A stretch of 64,000 bases of DNA from Clostridia bacterium (GTDB lineage: Bacteria > Bacillota > Clostridia > Christensenellales > Aristaeellaceae), in assembly GCA_017541205.1 (NCBI GenBank), contig JAFXZO010000107.1, positions 1-64,000 on the forward strand, given 5' to 3'. Below are positions 7,548 to 16,010 of the stretch, piece by piece (position 1 is the first letter of the stretch; each line of letters begins with the position of its first letter). The position numbers and the translations under genes are program-made. A model generated the notes under the pieces. That model saw nothing but the letters and a program-made list of their open reading frames with translations, ran no database searches and was not told the origin of the DNA.

Positions 7548-8621
7548 CTACTTTTTTCCCTTCTTTTCCGCTTCGTGAATCAGCTGCAATACCTTCATGG
7601 TCCCGTCGGCGGGCGGGGCGGCGGTGAGGGCGCGGATGAGGCTGTCCTGATCCTCCATGAGCTTCAGGATGGCGTCGTACAGCGTATCGGGCGTCATGTT
7701 CTCTTGCAAAAGCACGTGGCACAGCCCCCGCTTGCGGAAGGATTCGGCGTTGAGGATCTGGTCGCCCCGGCTGGCGCCCTTGGGATAGGGCACCAGCAGC
7801 ATGGGCTTTTTGAGCGCCTGGAATTCGCAGATGGCGTTGCTGCCCGCGCGGGAGAGGATCAGATCGGCGCAGGCGAGCGCGTCGGGCAATTCCGCGGACA
7901 GAAACTCAAACTGCCGATACCCGGGCAGGGTGTTCAGGCTTTTTTCCAGGTTGCCGCTGCCCGTCAGGTGCAGCACGTCCATTTTTTCCAGCAGCCGCGG
8001 CAGGGCGGCGCGCAGGGCTTCGTTCACCCGCTGCGCCCCGATGGAGCCGCCCATCATCATCAGCACCGGCTTTTTTCCCGAAAAGCCCGTCAGCGCGAGC
8101 CCTTTTTCCCGGCTGCCGGAAAAGAGCTGGGGCCGCATGGGCGTGCCCGTACAGACGGCCTTTTCGCCCAGGGTGTCGGCGCATTCGGGGAAGGTGGTGG
8201 CGATGCGTTTGGCGAACTTAGAGCAGATTTTGTTGGCGAGGCCGGGGGTCAGATCGCTTTCGTGGCACACGACGGGCACCCGGTGCAGCCACGCGCCGAT
8301 CACGACCGGAACGGATACGAACCCGCCCTTGGAAAAGCAGACGTCGGGCTTGATCCTGCCCATCAGATGCGCGGACTGGAACGCGCCAAAGATCACGCGG
8401 AAGGGATCGGTAAAATTCTTTACGTCAAAATACCGCCGCAGCTTGCCGCTTTTGACCGCGTGATACTGTACGCCCTCCAGCGTCATCATCTTATGCTCGA
8501 TGCCTTCCTCGGTGCCGATGTAATGCACCTCATACCCTTCCTTAAGCAAATGCGGCAATATGGCCAGATGGGGCGTCACATGCCCCGCCGTGCCGCCGCC
8601 CGTCAATACGATGCGCTTCAT
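7548..8621 (-). CDS. murG: UDP-GlcNAc: lipid I GlcNAc transferase MurG
   Basis: MurG makes lipid II by adding GlcNAc to lipid I at the inner face of the membrane. The 357-residue protein has the first glycine-rich loop GGGTAGH (8-14), the second lobe loop MMMGGSIGAQRVNE, and the donor-site region LILSRAGSNAICEFQALKK. The ATG at 8621 follows GGGAGGG. Unusually for murG it is outside the dcw division cluster: its neighbours are an ACT-domain gene and a convergent binding-protein gene. It has its own promoter (TTGTAT-N18-TATAAT) 85 bp upstream. Confidence 0.95.
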   Translation of the reverse strand: MKRIVLTGGGTAGHVTPHLAILPHLLKEGYEVHYIGTEEGIEHKMMTLEGVQYHAVKSGKLRRYFDVKNFTDPFRVIFGAFQSAHLMGRIKPDVCFSKGGFVSVPVVIGAWLHRVPVVCHESDLTPGLANKICSKFAKRIATTFPECADTLGEKAVCTGTPMRPQLFSGSREKGLALTGFSGKKPVLMMMGGSIGAQRVNEALRAALPRLLEKMDVLHLTGSGNLEKSLNTLPGYRQFEFLSAELPDALACADLILSRAGSNAICEFQALKKPMLLVPYPKGASRGDQILNAESFRKRGLCHVLLQENMTPDTLYDAILKLMEDQDSLIRALTAAPPADGTMKVLQLIHEAEKKGKK

Positions 8622-8658
8622 CCCGCGCCCTCCCTTGCAATGCTTTGGAACCAATACC

Positions 8659-8688
8659 ATTATATCACACGCCTGCCGCGATATACAA
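8659..8688 (-). promoter_or_regulatory. murG promoter
   Basis: On the minus strand TTGTAT (8688-8683), an 18-bp spacer and TATAAT (8664-8659), just upstream of murG. It separates murG from the addA-mutY-ACT unit although the genes point the same way. Confidence 0.7.
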
Positions 8689-8706
8689 TCCGCGCGTGAA
8701 AAGCGG

Positions 8707-9075
8707 TCACGCCCCGATCCGGTGCCCGGCGTCCGCGAGCGCTTTGAGGGCGTTTTCCCTGTGCTCTTTTTCAAACAGCACGTAGTCCGTATCGTAGGTG
8801 GACACGGCAAAAATGGGCACGCCCGCTTCCGCCAGCGTCCCTGCGACGCCCGCCAGGACGCCGATCAGGGAAAAATCCAGGGGGCCCTCGATCTTAAGCG
8901 CCAGCCATCCGTCCCGCCGGTTCAGGGTATGCTTCGGGCAAAGCGCCGTCGGGCAGACAAGCGACGTCTCCTCGTCCGTCTTCGCGAAAAAGCAATAAGG
9001 CGCCGTGAAATCGATCATCGCGCCTTCAGGCAGCTGGCATACGGTAAATTCCATGGGCAGGAGCTTCAGCTTCAT
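8707..9075 (-). CDS. ACT-domain protein (CASTOR-like amino-acid sensor type)
   Basis: A 122-residue protein made essentially of two ACT-like halves. The second half contains the ligand-loop pattern DFSLIGVLAGVAGTLAEAGV followed by IFAVSTYDTDYVLFEKE, typical of small ACT proteins related to aspartate-kinase regulatory domains. The first half carries PEGAMIDFTAPYCFFAKTDE. Such proteins bind amino acids; the ligand and target are unknown. Its ATG overlaps the mutY stop by 4 bp (ATGA), so the two are translationally coupled. Confidence 0.8.
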   Translation of the reverse strand: MKLKLLPMEFTVCQLPEGAMIDFTAPYCFFAKTDEETSLVCPTALCPKHTLNRRDGWLALKIEGPLDFSLIGVLAGVAGTLAEAGVPIFAVSTYDTDYVLFEKEHRENALKALADAGHRIGA

Positions 9076-10586
9076 GATTCTTCCTCCTCAAAGTCCGCCC
9101 TTCGGATCAGCGTTTCCTCGCAGAGCCCGTTTTTTTCGTCCAGTACGCGCAGGGATTCCCTTTCCAGAAACCCGAATTTTTGGTACAGGCTCCGGGCCCG
9201 CGCGTTGGTTTCAAGCAGGGTCACCCGCATGTCCCGCGTCCGGTCCAGATGGGAAACGGCGAACGCCGTAGCCGCGCGGCCGACCCCAGCGCCCTGGGCT
9301 TCAGGACGGACATAGAGGACGTTCAGCTCGTTTTCCCTGGGATCGATCACCAGCGCGCCCGCTGCCTGCCCTGCCAGATACAGGCCGTACGCCTGCCGTC
9401 CGGCGGCCAGATGCCCGCGCAGCCTGTCCGCCATGCTTTCCGGCGTGTGCGCCCGCCAAAAGGCCTCCGTGCAGTGCGCCCGATGGCTGTCCTGCCAGCT
9501 TTCGGCATACGCCCTGGCGATGGGAAGCAGCGTTTCTTCTCTGAGGGGAAGCACCGCGGGGGTCAGCAGCTCCTGGGCGAACGCCCGGGCCGCGCGCATG
9601 GCGGTCGGGATGGGCAGCTTTTCCATCTCCCGCAGGGTAAAAAACCGGCCTTCGCGGCAGGCGGTGTCCTCCGCCTCATAGTGGTACACCGTCATGTTCC
9701 ACACCCGATGGGTGAACACGTGGCGGGCGGGCCCCAGCGCTTTGACCGGATGCGCGCGGATGCCCAGCGCCTTTTGCGCCTTTTCGATATCGAAAACGTC
9801 CTTCGCGCGCTCCGTCAGCTGGTACACCCACAGGCCGCCCAGCAGCGTTTCCTTCCTTTGCCGCAGGTAGATTTTTCCTCCGCAGGTGATGAGCGCGACC
9901 GAAACGGGGATTTCCGCGGGCGGTTTTGCGGCGGTCTTGACGGGCAGGGCGTCCGCGTCCCCGGCTTTATAGGCGTCGCACAGCGGGCGCAGCGGGCAGC
10001 TTTCGCATTCCGGCGTGCCCGGCACGCAGACGGTGGCCCCCAGATCCATCAGCGCCTGGTTGAAATCGCCGCAGCGGACGGGCGGCATATCGGCCTGCGC
10101 CAGATCCGCGAGCCTGCGCTTGACGGACGGCGCGCCTACATCCTCCCGTACGCCGTGCACCCGGGAGAGCACGCGCGTCAAATTCCCGTCCATGGCCGGC
10201 GCGGGCAGGCCAAAAGCGATGGAGCCCACCGCCGCCGCCGTATAATCGCCCACCCCGGGCAGGGCGCGCAGCTTTTCCACGTCCGCGGGAAACACGCCGC
10301 CGTACGCGGATACGACCGCCTTCGCCGCCTTGTGCAGATTGCGCGCGCGGGAATAATACCCAAGGCCCTCCCAGCATTTGAGCACGTCCTGCTCGGACGC
10401 GTCCGCGAGCGTGAACACGTCCGGGAACGATAGAAGAAAGCGCTCGTAATACGCGCCCACGGTCTCGGTGCGCGTCTGCTGCAGCATGATTTCGCTGATC
10501 CAGACCCGGTAGGGGTCCTTCGTTCCGCGGAAGGGCAGGACGCGCCTGTGCGTATCGTACCAGGCCAATAACAGGGATGCAAGCAT
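9072..10586 (-). CDS. mutY: A/G-specific adenine glycosylase MutY fused to a GNAT acetyltransferase
   Basis: Residues 1 to about 220 are a MutY glycosylase, which removes A opposite 8-oxoguanine. The HhH loop LPGVGDYTAAAVGSIAFG, the catalytic Asp in APAMDGNLTRVL and the 4Fe-4S ligands C-x6-C-x2-C-x5-C (CVPGTPECESCPLRPLC) are all present. A NUDIX-like recognition domain follows (LLGGLWVYQL, ARHVFTHRVWNM) to about 340. The last roughly 150 residues are an added GNAT domain with acetyl-CoA loop VRPEAQGAGVG and LLETNARARSLYQKFGFLE. Normal MutY is about 350 residues; this one is 504 with no stop or frameshift at the junction. ATG at 10586 overlaps the addA stop (TAATG). Confidence 0.9.
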   Translation of the reverse strand: MLASLLLAWYDTHRRVLPFRGTKDPYRVWISEIMLQQTRTETVGAYYERFLLSFPDVFTLADASEQDVLKCWEGLGYYSRARNLHKAAKAVVSAYGGVFPADVEKLRALPGVGDYTAAAVGSIAFGLPAPAMDGNLTRVLSRVHGVREDVGAPSVKRRLADLAQADMPPVRCGDFNQALMDLGATVCVPGTPECESCPLRPLCDAYKAGDADALPVKTAAKPPAEIPVSVALITCGGKIYLRQRKETLLGGLWVYQLTERAKDVFDIEKAQKALGIRAHPVKALGPARHVFTHRVWNMTVYHYEAEDTACREGRFFTLREMEKLPIPTAMRAARAFAQELLTPAVLPLREETLLPIARAYAESWQDSHRAHCTEAFWRAHTPESMADRLRGHLAAGRQAYGLYLAGQAAGALVIDPRENELNVLYVRPEAQGAGVGRAATAFAVSHLDRTRDMRVTLLETNARARSLYQKFGFLERESLRVLDEKNGLCEETLIRRADFEEEES

Positions 10587-13500
10587 TATGATTCCTTTCC
10601 TTGCTCCGGCTCCACGCGGTACGCTTCCCCGGCGCGCAGGCCGAAGATCAGCGTTTCCCGGACGGGGATGCCGGTGATGCGCGAAAGCGCGCGGCCGTAC
10701 CAATGGAGCTGCAAAGCATAGCGCTCCAGCAATTCCTCCCGGCCCGCGGCGTCCGTCTTATAATCGCACAGCACCCACGCCCCGTTTTCCAGGAAGCACA
10801 GGTCGATCACGCCCTGGATCATGAGGCCCTTTTCGCCTTTGAGGTTGAAGCCCCATTCCCGTTTGACGGTCTGCGCGGATAAGGCGCGCCTGCCAAGCGG
10901 CGACGCAAAGAAGCTTTTGAGCCATTCCGCGCGCACCAGCCTTCTGTCCTCCGCGGACAGGACGCCGCGCTCCGTGAGCGTTTCGAGGGCGTCCTCGAAA
11001 CGCCCTTCCCGGGCCAGATCGTAATCGATCAGGCCCAGCACCCGGTGGGTCACGGTGCCGCGCTGGGCGGCGCTGATCTTTTCTTCCTCCAGGAAAGCGG
11101 GCTTGGGCGCTTCCTCGGGCAGCTTTCGCTTATCGGCGGGCGATTCCCAATCGTCCGAATCCTGGCGCAGGCGCTTGGCGATGGCGGTCACGGAGGTTTT
11201 GAGCGGCGGGCGCTGCTCGATCACGCGGGTCATGCGCCGGATGGTTTGATCGCTCGGCCTGCCGGTAAGCGCGAGGGGCGGCGGCGCGATGCGCGCCGGC
11301 GCCGGCACGGTCAGCTCCTCCGCCTTTTCCAGGCTCATGCGCCATACGCTGCCGTTTTTCCCGATATGCTCGCCCTCCTGAAAGCCGCCCAGGCTTTCCA
11401 TCACCCAGTCCAGCATGCAGCCGGCCGATCCCGCGGCGGCGGCGGTGGCGGGCCTGCGCCAAAGCGCCATGGCGTTTTTCAGCTTCCGCGGGGAGCCGAC
11501 CAGGATGAGCCGCTCCCGCGCGCGGGTCATGCCCACGTAGAGCAGCCGGGATTCCTCGGCCAGCGCTTCCTTTTCGCCGATGCCGCGCAGGGCTTTGTAC
11601 GCGCTTGTTTCGCGCGTGACCCGGCGCTCGCTGTCAATGTATTGCAGCGCCAGGCCGTATTTCGCGTGCATGAACAATTGCCCGCCGTCGCGCTTGCGGA
11701 ATGCCCGCGCCCCTTCCAGCAGAAACACCACCGGGAATTCCAGGCCCTTGGATTTATGCAGCGTTAAGATCCGCACCACATCTTCGTTTTCACCCAGGGT
11801 CTTGGCGGTTTTGCCGTCGTCTGCCGCGTGCAGCCGGCCGATATCCTTAAGGAACGCGCCCAGCCCTTCCTGGCCGTTTTCGCCCTGCGCTTTTTCCATC
11901 AGCAGCCGCATGTTGGCCTGGCGGAGTTCGCCCTCTTCCTGCGCGCCGGCGCGCATGTACAGCCCGCTTTCCTCCATGAGCTGCCAGATGAGCTGATCCA
12001 CCGGCCTGTTCATGGCGCAAAAGCGCCACCGGGCCAGCCGCTCCCATGCCTCGCGGGCTTTGCGCCCCAGGGCCGTGTCCTGCTCCATGGCGGCGAGGTA
12101 CGCCTGGAAGAAGGGGGTGCCTGGCGTGCGGTCTACCAGGCGGATGCGGGCAAGCTCTTCTTCGACGAACCCAAAGCACGGGCAGCGGAGCGCGGCGAGC
12201 AGCGGCAGGTCCTGGAGCGGGTTATCGATCACGCGCAGGAGGCTGAGGATATCCGTCACCTCGGGCAGCTCATAAAACTGGGCGTCCGCGTCGCTGTACA
12301 CGGGGATGCCCTCCATTTGCAGGGCCCGGGCGATATAAGGCGCGCGCTCATGCGCGTAACGGACCAGGAGCGCGATGTCCCGGAAGCGCAGGGGCCTTTC
12401 GCCTTCGCCTTCCCGCACCGATGCGAACCGCATCAGCTGCTTGATGCGCTTTGCGACGAACGCGGCTTCGTAGCGGTAGCCCTGGGTGAGCTCGCCGTCC
12501 TCGTCGCCCTCGTCGTCCGCGGAGGAAATCAGGTGGATCTCCACCGGCGCGCCGAAGGGCTGGCCCCTGCCGGGCCGCAGCATGGCGTCTTCGCCGTATT
12601 CGATTTCCGTCGCTTCCTCGCGCATGGCGTGGGAGAAAACCTCGTTCACGGCCAACAGCACGTTTTCGTCGGAGCGGAAATTCTGCTGCAAAAGGATCTT
12701 GCGTTCCTCCGCGTCCTCATCCGGGCTGTAATCCCGGTACTTTTGCAGAAACAGGGTTGGATCGGCCAGGCGGAAGCGGTAGATGCTCTGCTTTACATCG
12801 CCCACCATGAACAGCGTGTTTTTCTGCCCCGCGTGCAGGGCGCGCACGATGGCCTCCTGGATGCCGGACACATCCTGGTATTCGTCGATGAACAGGGCGT
12901 CGAAGCCCCCGGCGACGGCGGAACATACCTGCGGGTTTTTCAGCGCGCGGAGCGTCAGATGCTCCAGATCGCTGTAATCCAGATAATTCTTGTCCTGCTT
13001 GAGGGCGAAATAGGCCTCGTCCATTTTCTTGACCAGGCCGCACAGGGCGCGCAGGGCGGGCAAGGGATGCAAAAGCTCTTTTTCCGCCTTTTCCCTGTCT
13101 TCGGGAAAGAGGGAACGGGCTTCGGCGACGCGCTTTTTCCACTGTTCGCGCAGGTCCTTGAAGCGCGCAGCGGCGTCCGCGCTTTCTTCGGCCGACGCTT
13201 TTTTGGTGCTCAGCCGGGCGAAGGAAACCTTGCCGCCGGAGAGGCTGCCGTTTTCCGCTTCCCGGATCAGCTGCTTCGTGAAAGCGCTGTCGGCCTCCCA
13301 GGTGGGCGCGTAGCGGGCGGGGCCGTCCGGCTGGTTCAGGATCGCCTGCATTTCGTCCAAAAGCTCCTGCGCCGCTTCGATTTTCACCCGCGCGAGCGAA
13401 AACAGCAGCGGCAGCCAATGCGCAAGGCCCGCGTTTTCTGCCCTGCACTGCTCCTCCGCCCAGGCAAACGGCTCCTCCTGCGCTTTCAAAAACGTATAGA

Positions 13501-13996
13501 GCCGGTCCATCAGCTCCACGATCTGGCCGTCCTCAAACTGGCTGAACAGCGCGCGTTCATCCTCGTCCGGTTCGGCGTACGCGTCCTCCAGCACCTGATC
13601 CTGGGCGCGGCGGCGCAGGGTGTTCAGCTTTTCCTCATCGCCGATCCGGGCGAGGGGATCGATGCCCACTTCCTGAAAGTGCTCCCGGAGCACCCGGGCG
13701 CAGAACACATGCAGGGTACAGATGGCGGCGCGGTTCAATCGGAGCGCCTGGAGCCTCAGATGCGCGTTTTCGACGCCCTCATCCTCCAAACGCCGGCCAA
13801 GCCTGTCCCGCATTTCGCCGGCTGCGGCGCGCGTAAAGGTGACGATCAGCATCCGGTCGATCCTGCCGCCCTCGCGGAGCATGGAAAGCACCCGCTCCAC
13901 CAGCACCGCCGTTTTGCCCGAGCCTGCCGCCGCGCTGACCAGTACGCTGTCGTTGCGCGCCCGGATGGCCGCCTGCTGCGCCTGCGTCCACTGCAT
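10586..13996 (-). CDS. addA: ATP-dependent helicase/nuclease subunit A (AddA)
   Basis: AddA is the UvrD-like helicase and nuclease subunit of the AddAB (RecBCD-equivalent) enzyme for double-strand break repair. The 1136-residue protein has the Q-motif/Walker A region SAAAGSGKTAVLVERV near residue 20, the Walker B-like ALFIDEYQDVSGIQ, helicase motif VGDVKQSIYRFR, LTLHKSKGLEFPVVFL and LLYVGMTRARE. At the end is the RecB-type nuclease core GVIDLCFLENGAWVLCDYKTD-like, with catalytic D and DYKTD motifs. Start ATG 13996 follows GGGAGG. The usual addB partner is not upstream; the neighbour is divergent zur. Confidence 0.93.
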   Translation of the reverse strand: MQWTQAQQAAIRARNDSVLVSAAAGSGKTAVLVERVLSMLREGGRIDRMLIVTFTRAAAGEMRDRLGRRLEDEGVENAHLRLQALRLNRAAICTLHVFCARVLREHFQEVGIDPLARIGDEEKLNTLRRRAQDQVLEDAYAEPDEDERALFSQFEDGQIVELMDRLYTFLKAQEEPFAWAEEQCRAENAGLAHWLPLLFSLARVKIEAAQELLDEMQAILNQPDGPARYAPTWEADSAFTKQLIREAENGSLSGGKVSFARLSTKKASAEESADAAARFKDLREQWKKRVAEARSLFPEDREKAEKELLHPLPALRALCGLVKKMDEAYFALKQDKNYLDYSDLEHLTLRALKNPQVCSAVAGGFDALFIDEYQDVSGIQEAIVRALHAGQKNTLFMVGDVKQSIYRFRLADPTLFLQKYRDYSPDEDAEERKILLQQNFRSDENVLLAVNEVFSHAMREEATEIEYGEDAMLRPGRGQPFGAPVEIHLISSADDEGDEDGELTQGYRYEAAFVAKRIKQLMRFASVREGEGERPLRFRDIALLVRYAHERAPYIARALQMEGIPVYSDADAQFYELPEVTDILSLLRVIDNPLQDLPLLAALRCPCFGFVEEELARIRLVDRTPGTPFFQAYLAAMEQDTALGRKAREAWERLARWRFCAMNRPVDQLIWQLMEESGLYMRAGAQEEGELRQANMRLLMEKAQGENGQEGLGAFLKDIGRLHAADDGKTAKTLGENEDVVRILTLHKSKGLEFPVVFLLEGARAFRKRDGGQLFMHAKYGLALQYIDSERRVTRETSAYKALRGIGEKEALAEESRLLYVGMTRARERLILVGSPRKLKNAMALWRRPATAAAAGSAGCMLDWVMESLGGFQEGEHIGKNGSVWRMSLEKAEELTVPAPARIAPPPLALTGRPSDQTIRRMTRVIEQRPPLKTSVTAIAKRLRQDSDDWESPADKRKLPEEAPKPAFLEEEKISAAQRGTVTHRVLGLIDYDLAREGRFEDALETLTERGVLSAEDRRLVRAEWLKSFFASPLGRRALSAQTVKREWGFNLKGEKGLMIQGVIDLCFLENGAWVLCDYKTDAAGREELLERYALQLHWYGRALSRITGIPVRETLIFGLRAGEAYRVEPEQGKES

Positions 13997-14028
13997 GTCC
14001 GCGCCTCCCTCTTTTTTTCTTATCTGAT

Positions 14029-14057
14029 ATTGTAGCGCTTTTTCCGCCGCTTGACAA
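14029..14057 (-). promoter_or_regulatory. addA promoter
   Basis: Minus-strand TTGTCA (14057-14052), 17-bp spacer, TACAAT (14034-14029), 33 bp before addA. It faces away from the zur promoter. Confidence 0.65.
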
Positions 14058-14105
14058 GCGCGGCCGCATCGGCGTTTTGCCGCGCGAAATGAAAAACTTC
14101 ATAAA

Positions 14106-14122
14106 ATGATAACTGTTATCAT
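14106..14122. promoter_or_regulatory. Fur-family operator (probable Zur box)
   Basis: ATGATAACTGTTATCAT is a perfect 8-1-8 palindrome of the Fur/Zur/PerR type (Bacillus Fur box TGATAATNATTATCA differs at one base per half). It ends 1 bp before the -35 hexamer of the zur operon, an ideal place for repression. Because the operon encodes a zinc transporter and a Fur-family regulator, autoregulation by Zur with zinc is the likely reading. Confidence 0.85.
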
Positions 14123-14123
14123 A

Positions 14124-14151
14124 TTGACATTTTTTTGTGGTGTGGTACAAT
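14124..14151 (+). promoter_or_regulatory. zur-znu operon promoter
   Basis: TTGACA (14124-14129), 16-bp spacer, TACAAT (14146-14151), abutting the operator on its left side. Confidence 0.85.
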
Positions 14152-14184
14152 AAGGGCGTTTTCAAATAAAGGGGATGAACATCC

Positions 14185-14589
14185 GTGAAAACGACCTACC
14201 GCACCAAGCAGCAGGATGAATTGATGGCTTACCTTCAGCAGCATCCGGGCGCGCACCACACGGCGGCGCAGATCAAGGAATACTTTGCCAGGCAGGACAA
14301 AAACATCGGCACCGCCACGATCTACCGCCAGCTGGAGCGGTTCGTGGAGGATGGCAAGGTCCGCAAATACCTGCTGGAAACGGGGGACAGCGCCTGCTAT
14401 GAATACGTGGGCGGCCAGGAGGGCTGCACGGCCCATTTCCATCTGAAGTGTGAAAAATGCGGCAGGCTGATCCACATGAACTGCGAAGAGCTCAAACGCC
14501 TGGAAACCCACCTGCTGGAGGATCACGGGTTTGAATGGACGATCGGGAAAACGGTGTTCTACGGCGTTTGCGACAAATGCAGGAAGTGA
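14185..14589 (+). CDS. zur: Fur-family metal-dependent repressor, probably Zur
   Basis: A 134-residue Fur-family regulator. The N-terminal winged helix (about residues 5-80) includes IGTATIYRQLERFVEDGKV, and the C-terminal dimerisation domain has AHFHLKCEKCGRLIHMNC and a final CDKCRK. The two CxxC pairs are the structural zinc site, and the His/Cys-rich segment supplies the sensing site. Start is GTG 14185 after AAAGGGG. It heads an operon with a high-affinity zinc ABC transporter and sits behind a Fur-type box, so Zur is favoured over Fur or PerR. Metal specificity is inferred from context. Confidence 0.88.
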   Translation: MKTTYRTKQQDELMAYLQQHPGAHHTAAQIKEYFARQDKNIGTATIYRQLERFVEDGKVRKYLLETGDSACYEYVGGQEGCTAHFHLKCEKCGRLIHMNCEELKRLETHLLEDHGFEWTIGKTVFYGVCDKCRK

Positions 14590-14611
14590 ATGGGGAAAGG
14601 AGGAAGGGAAC

Positions 14612-14911
14612 ATGAGAAAGCATAAAAGGCTTGCGGCGCTGATGATGCTCGCGCTGCTTATGCTGGTGCTGTTCGCTTCTTCCGCCTATCTGGTCAGCGC
14701 GTCGTGCCATTGCTGCGAGAAAACCAACTGCGAAATCTGCAAGAGCGTGCTGCGCGTCAAGGCGCTGCTGTGCGCCGTCCTGTACGCCGCCGCGGCGGCG
14801 TCGGTCAGGGCGGTTCTGCTCTTTTCGCGCGGCTTCGCCGCGGAGGGGAGGAAGACGCTCCTTTGTGGCGGGCTGACCCTGGTCGGCTGGAAGGTCCGCC
14901 TGAACAATTAA
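14612..14911 (+). CDS. Small Cys-rich membrane protein of the zinc operon
   Basis: A 99-residue protein with an N-terminal hydrophobic segment (about 9-30), a short outside or inside loop SCHCCEKTNCEICKSV holding five cysteines, and a second hydrophobic stretch (about 50-70). I do not recognise a family name. The clustered cysteines (CHCC and CEIC) look like a metal-binding loop, and the gene lies between zur and znuA, 22 bp after zur behind GGAGGAAGGG. A part in zinc handling at the membrane is plausible but unproven. Confidence 0.72.
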   Translation: MRKHKRLAALMMLALLMLVLFASSAYLVSASCHCCEKTNCEICKSVLRVKALLCAVLYAAAAASVRAVLLFSRGFAAEGRKTLLCGGLTLVGWKVRLNN

Positions 14912-15022
14912 AAAAGACTTTGCCTGCAAGCGTGTTTTTTGCCTGCCCCTTTGGCAAAACGCATGGCCTTGCTATTTTTATGCCCTTTTGCAAAGCCTGA
15001 AAATTGTGAGGAGGATCGATCC

Positions 15023-15997
15023 ATGAAAAAGATGCTTGCGGCCCTGACGGCCCTCGTGCTGACGGCTGTCTGCCTGATTTCCCCGTACGCGCCTGCGGAA
15101 AGCAAAAGCCTCAAAATCGTGGTCACCATTTTCCCCGTTTACGACTGGGTGCGCCAGATCGCGGGCGAAAAGCTCGATCAGCTCGAATTGACGATGCTGC
15201 TGGATTCCGGGGCCGATCTGCATAATTACCAGCCCACCGCGGCGGATATCCTGCGGGTTGCGGATGCCGACCTGTTCGTGTACATCGGCGGCGAAAGCGA
15301 CGGCTGGGTGGATAAGGTGGTCGCCACCGCCGGGAACCAGGCGCTGGTGCAGCTGAATCTGATGGAAGCCCTGGGCGACGCCGTCAAGGCGGAAGAAGTG
15401 ATTGAAGGCATGGAGCCTGAACACGGGCACGAAGAAGAGGACGAAGAAGAGGAAGAGGCCGAATCCGACGAGCATATCTGGCTGAGCCTGCGCAACGCCC
15501 TCGTCCTGGTCCCGCAGATCGCGGGAAAGATGGGCGAATGCGATCCGGAAAACGCCGCCCTGTACGCCGCCAACGCGGGCGCTTACGCGGAGAAGCTCCG
15601 CGAATTGGACGAAGAGTACGCAAAGGCCGTGGAGGAAGCGAACCAGAAAACCATCCTCTTTGGCGACCGTTTCCCCTTCCGCTACCTGGCCGACGACTAC
15701 GGCCTGACCTATTACGCCGCCTTCACCGGCTGCTCCGCGGAAACGGAGGCCAGCTTCCAGACCATCGTGTTCCTGAGCCAGAAAGTAGACGAATTGGGGC
15801 TGAAGGTCATCCTGACCATCGAAAACCCCAGGACCCAGCTTTCCCAGACCATTAGGCAGAACACAAGGACGCGGGACCAACGGATCCTGAGCATGGATTC
15901 CATGCAGTCCGTTACGGCAAACGATCTCAAAACCGGCGTCAATTATCTGGCGGTGATGACGGAGAACCTCGGCGTGCTCCGGGAAGCGCTGCAGTAA
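15023..15997 (+). CDS. znuA: Zinc ABC transporter substrate-binding protein
   Basis: A 324-residue exported metal-binding protein of the cluster A-1 (ZnuA/AdcA) type, with signal peptide (residues about 1-28). Metal ligands are seen at DSGADLHNYQPT and DEHIWLS. The usual third His site instead reads LFGDRFPFRY, and the last acidic ligand lies in ILTIENPRTQLSQTI. The loop that is His-rich in ZnuA is here a short HGH followed by a long run of Glu/Asp (EEEDEEEEEAESDE), so metal capture would be by carboxylates. Start 15023 follows GTGAGGAGG; an in-frame ATG at 14939 has no site. Confidence 0.9.
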   Translation: MKKMLAALTALVLTAVCLISPYAPAESKSLKIVVTIFPVYDWVRQIAGEKLDQLELTMLLDSGADLHNYQPTAADILRVADADLFVYIGGESDGWVDKVVATAGNQALVQLNLMEALGDAVKAEEVIEGMEPEHGHEEEDEEEEEAESDEHIWLSLRNALVLVPQIAGKMGECDPENAALYAANAGAYAEKLRELDEEYAKAVEEANQKTILFGDRFPFRYLADDYGLTYYAAFTGCSAETEASFQTIVFLSQKVDELGLKVILTIENPRTQLSQTIRQNTRTRDQRILSMDSMQSVTANDLKTGVNYLAVMTENLGVLREALQ

Positions 15998-16010
15998 GGA
16001 GAGGAAGATC

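Noticed and set aside
14939..15022. N-terminal extension of ZnuA from ATG 14939
   Set aside because: It has no ribosome-binding site and spoils the signal peptide; ATG 15023 has GAGGAGG.
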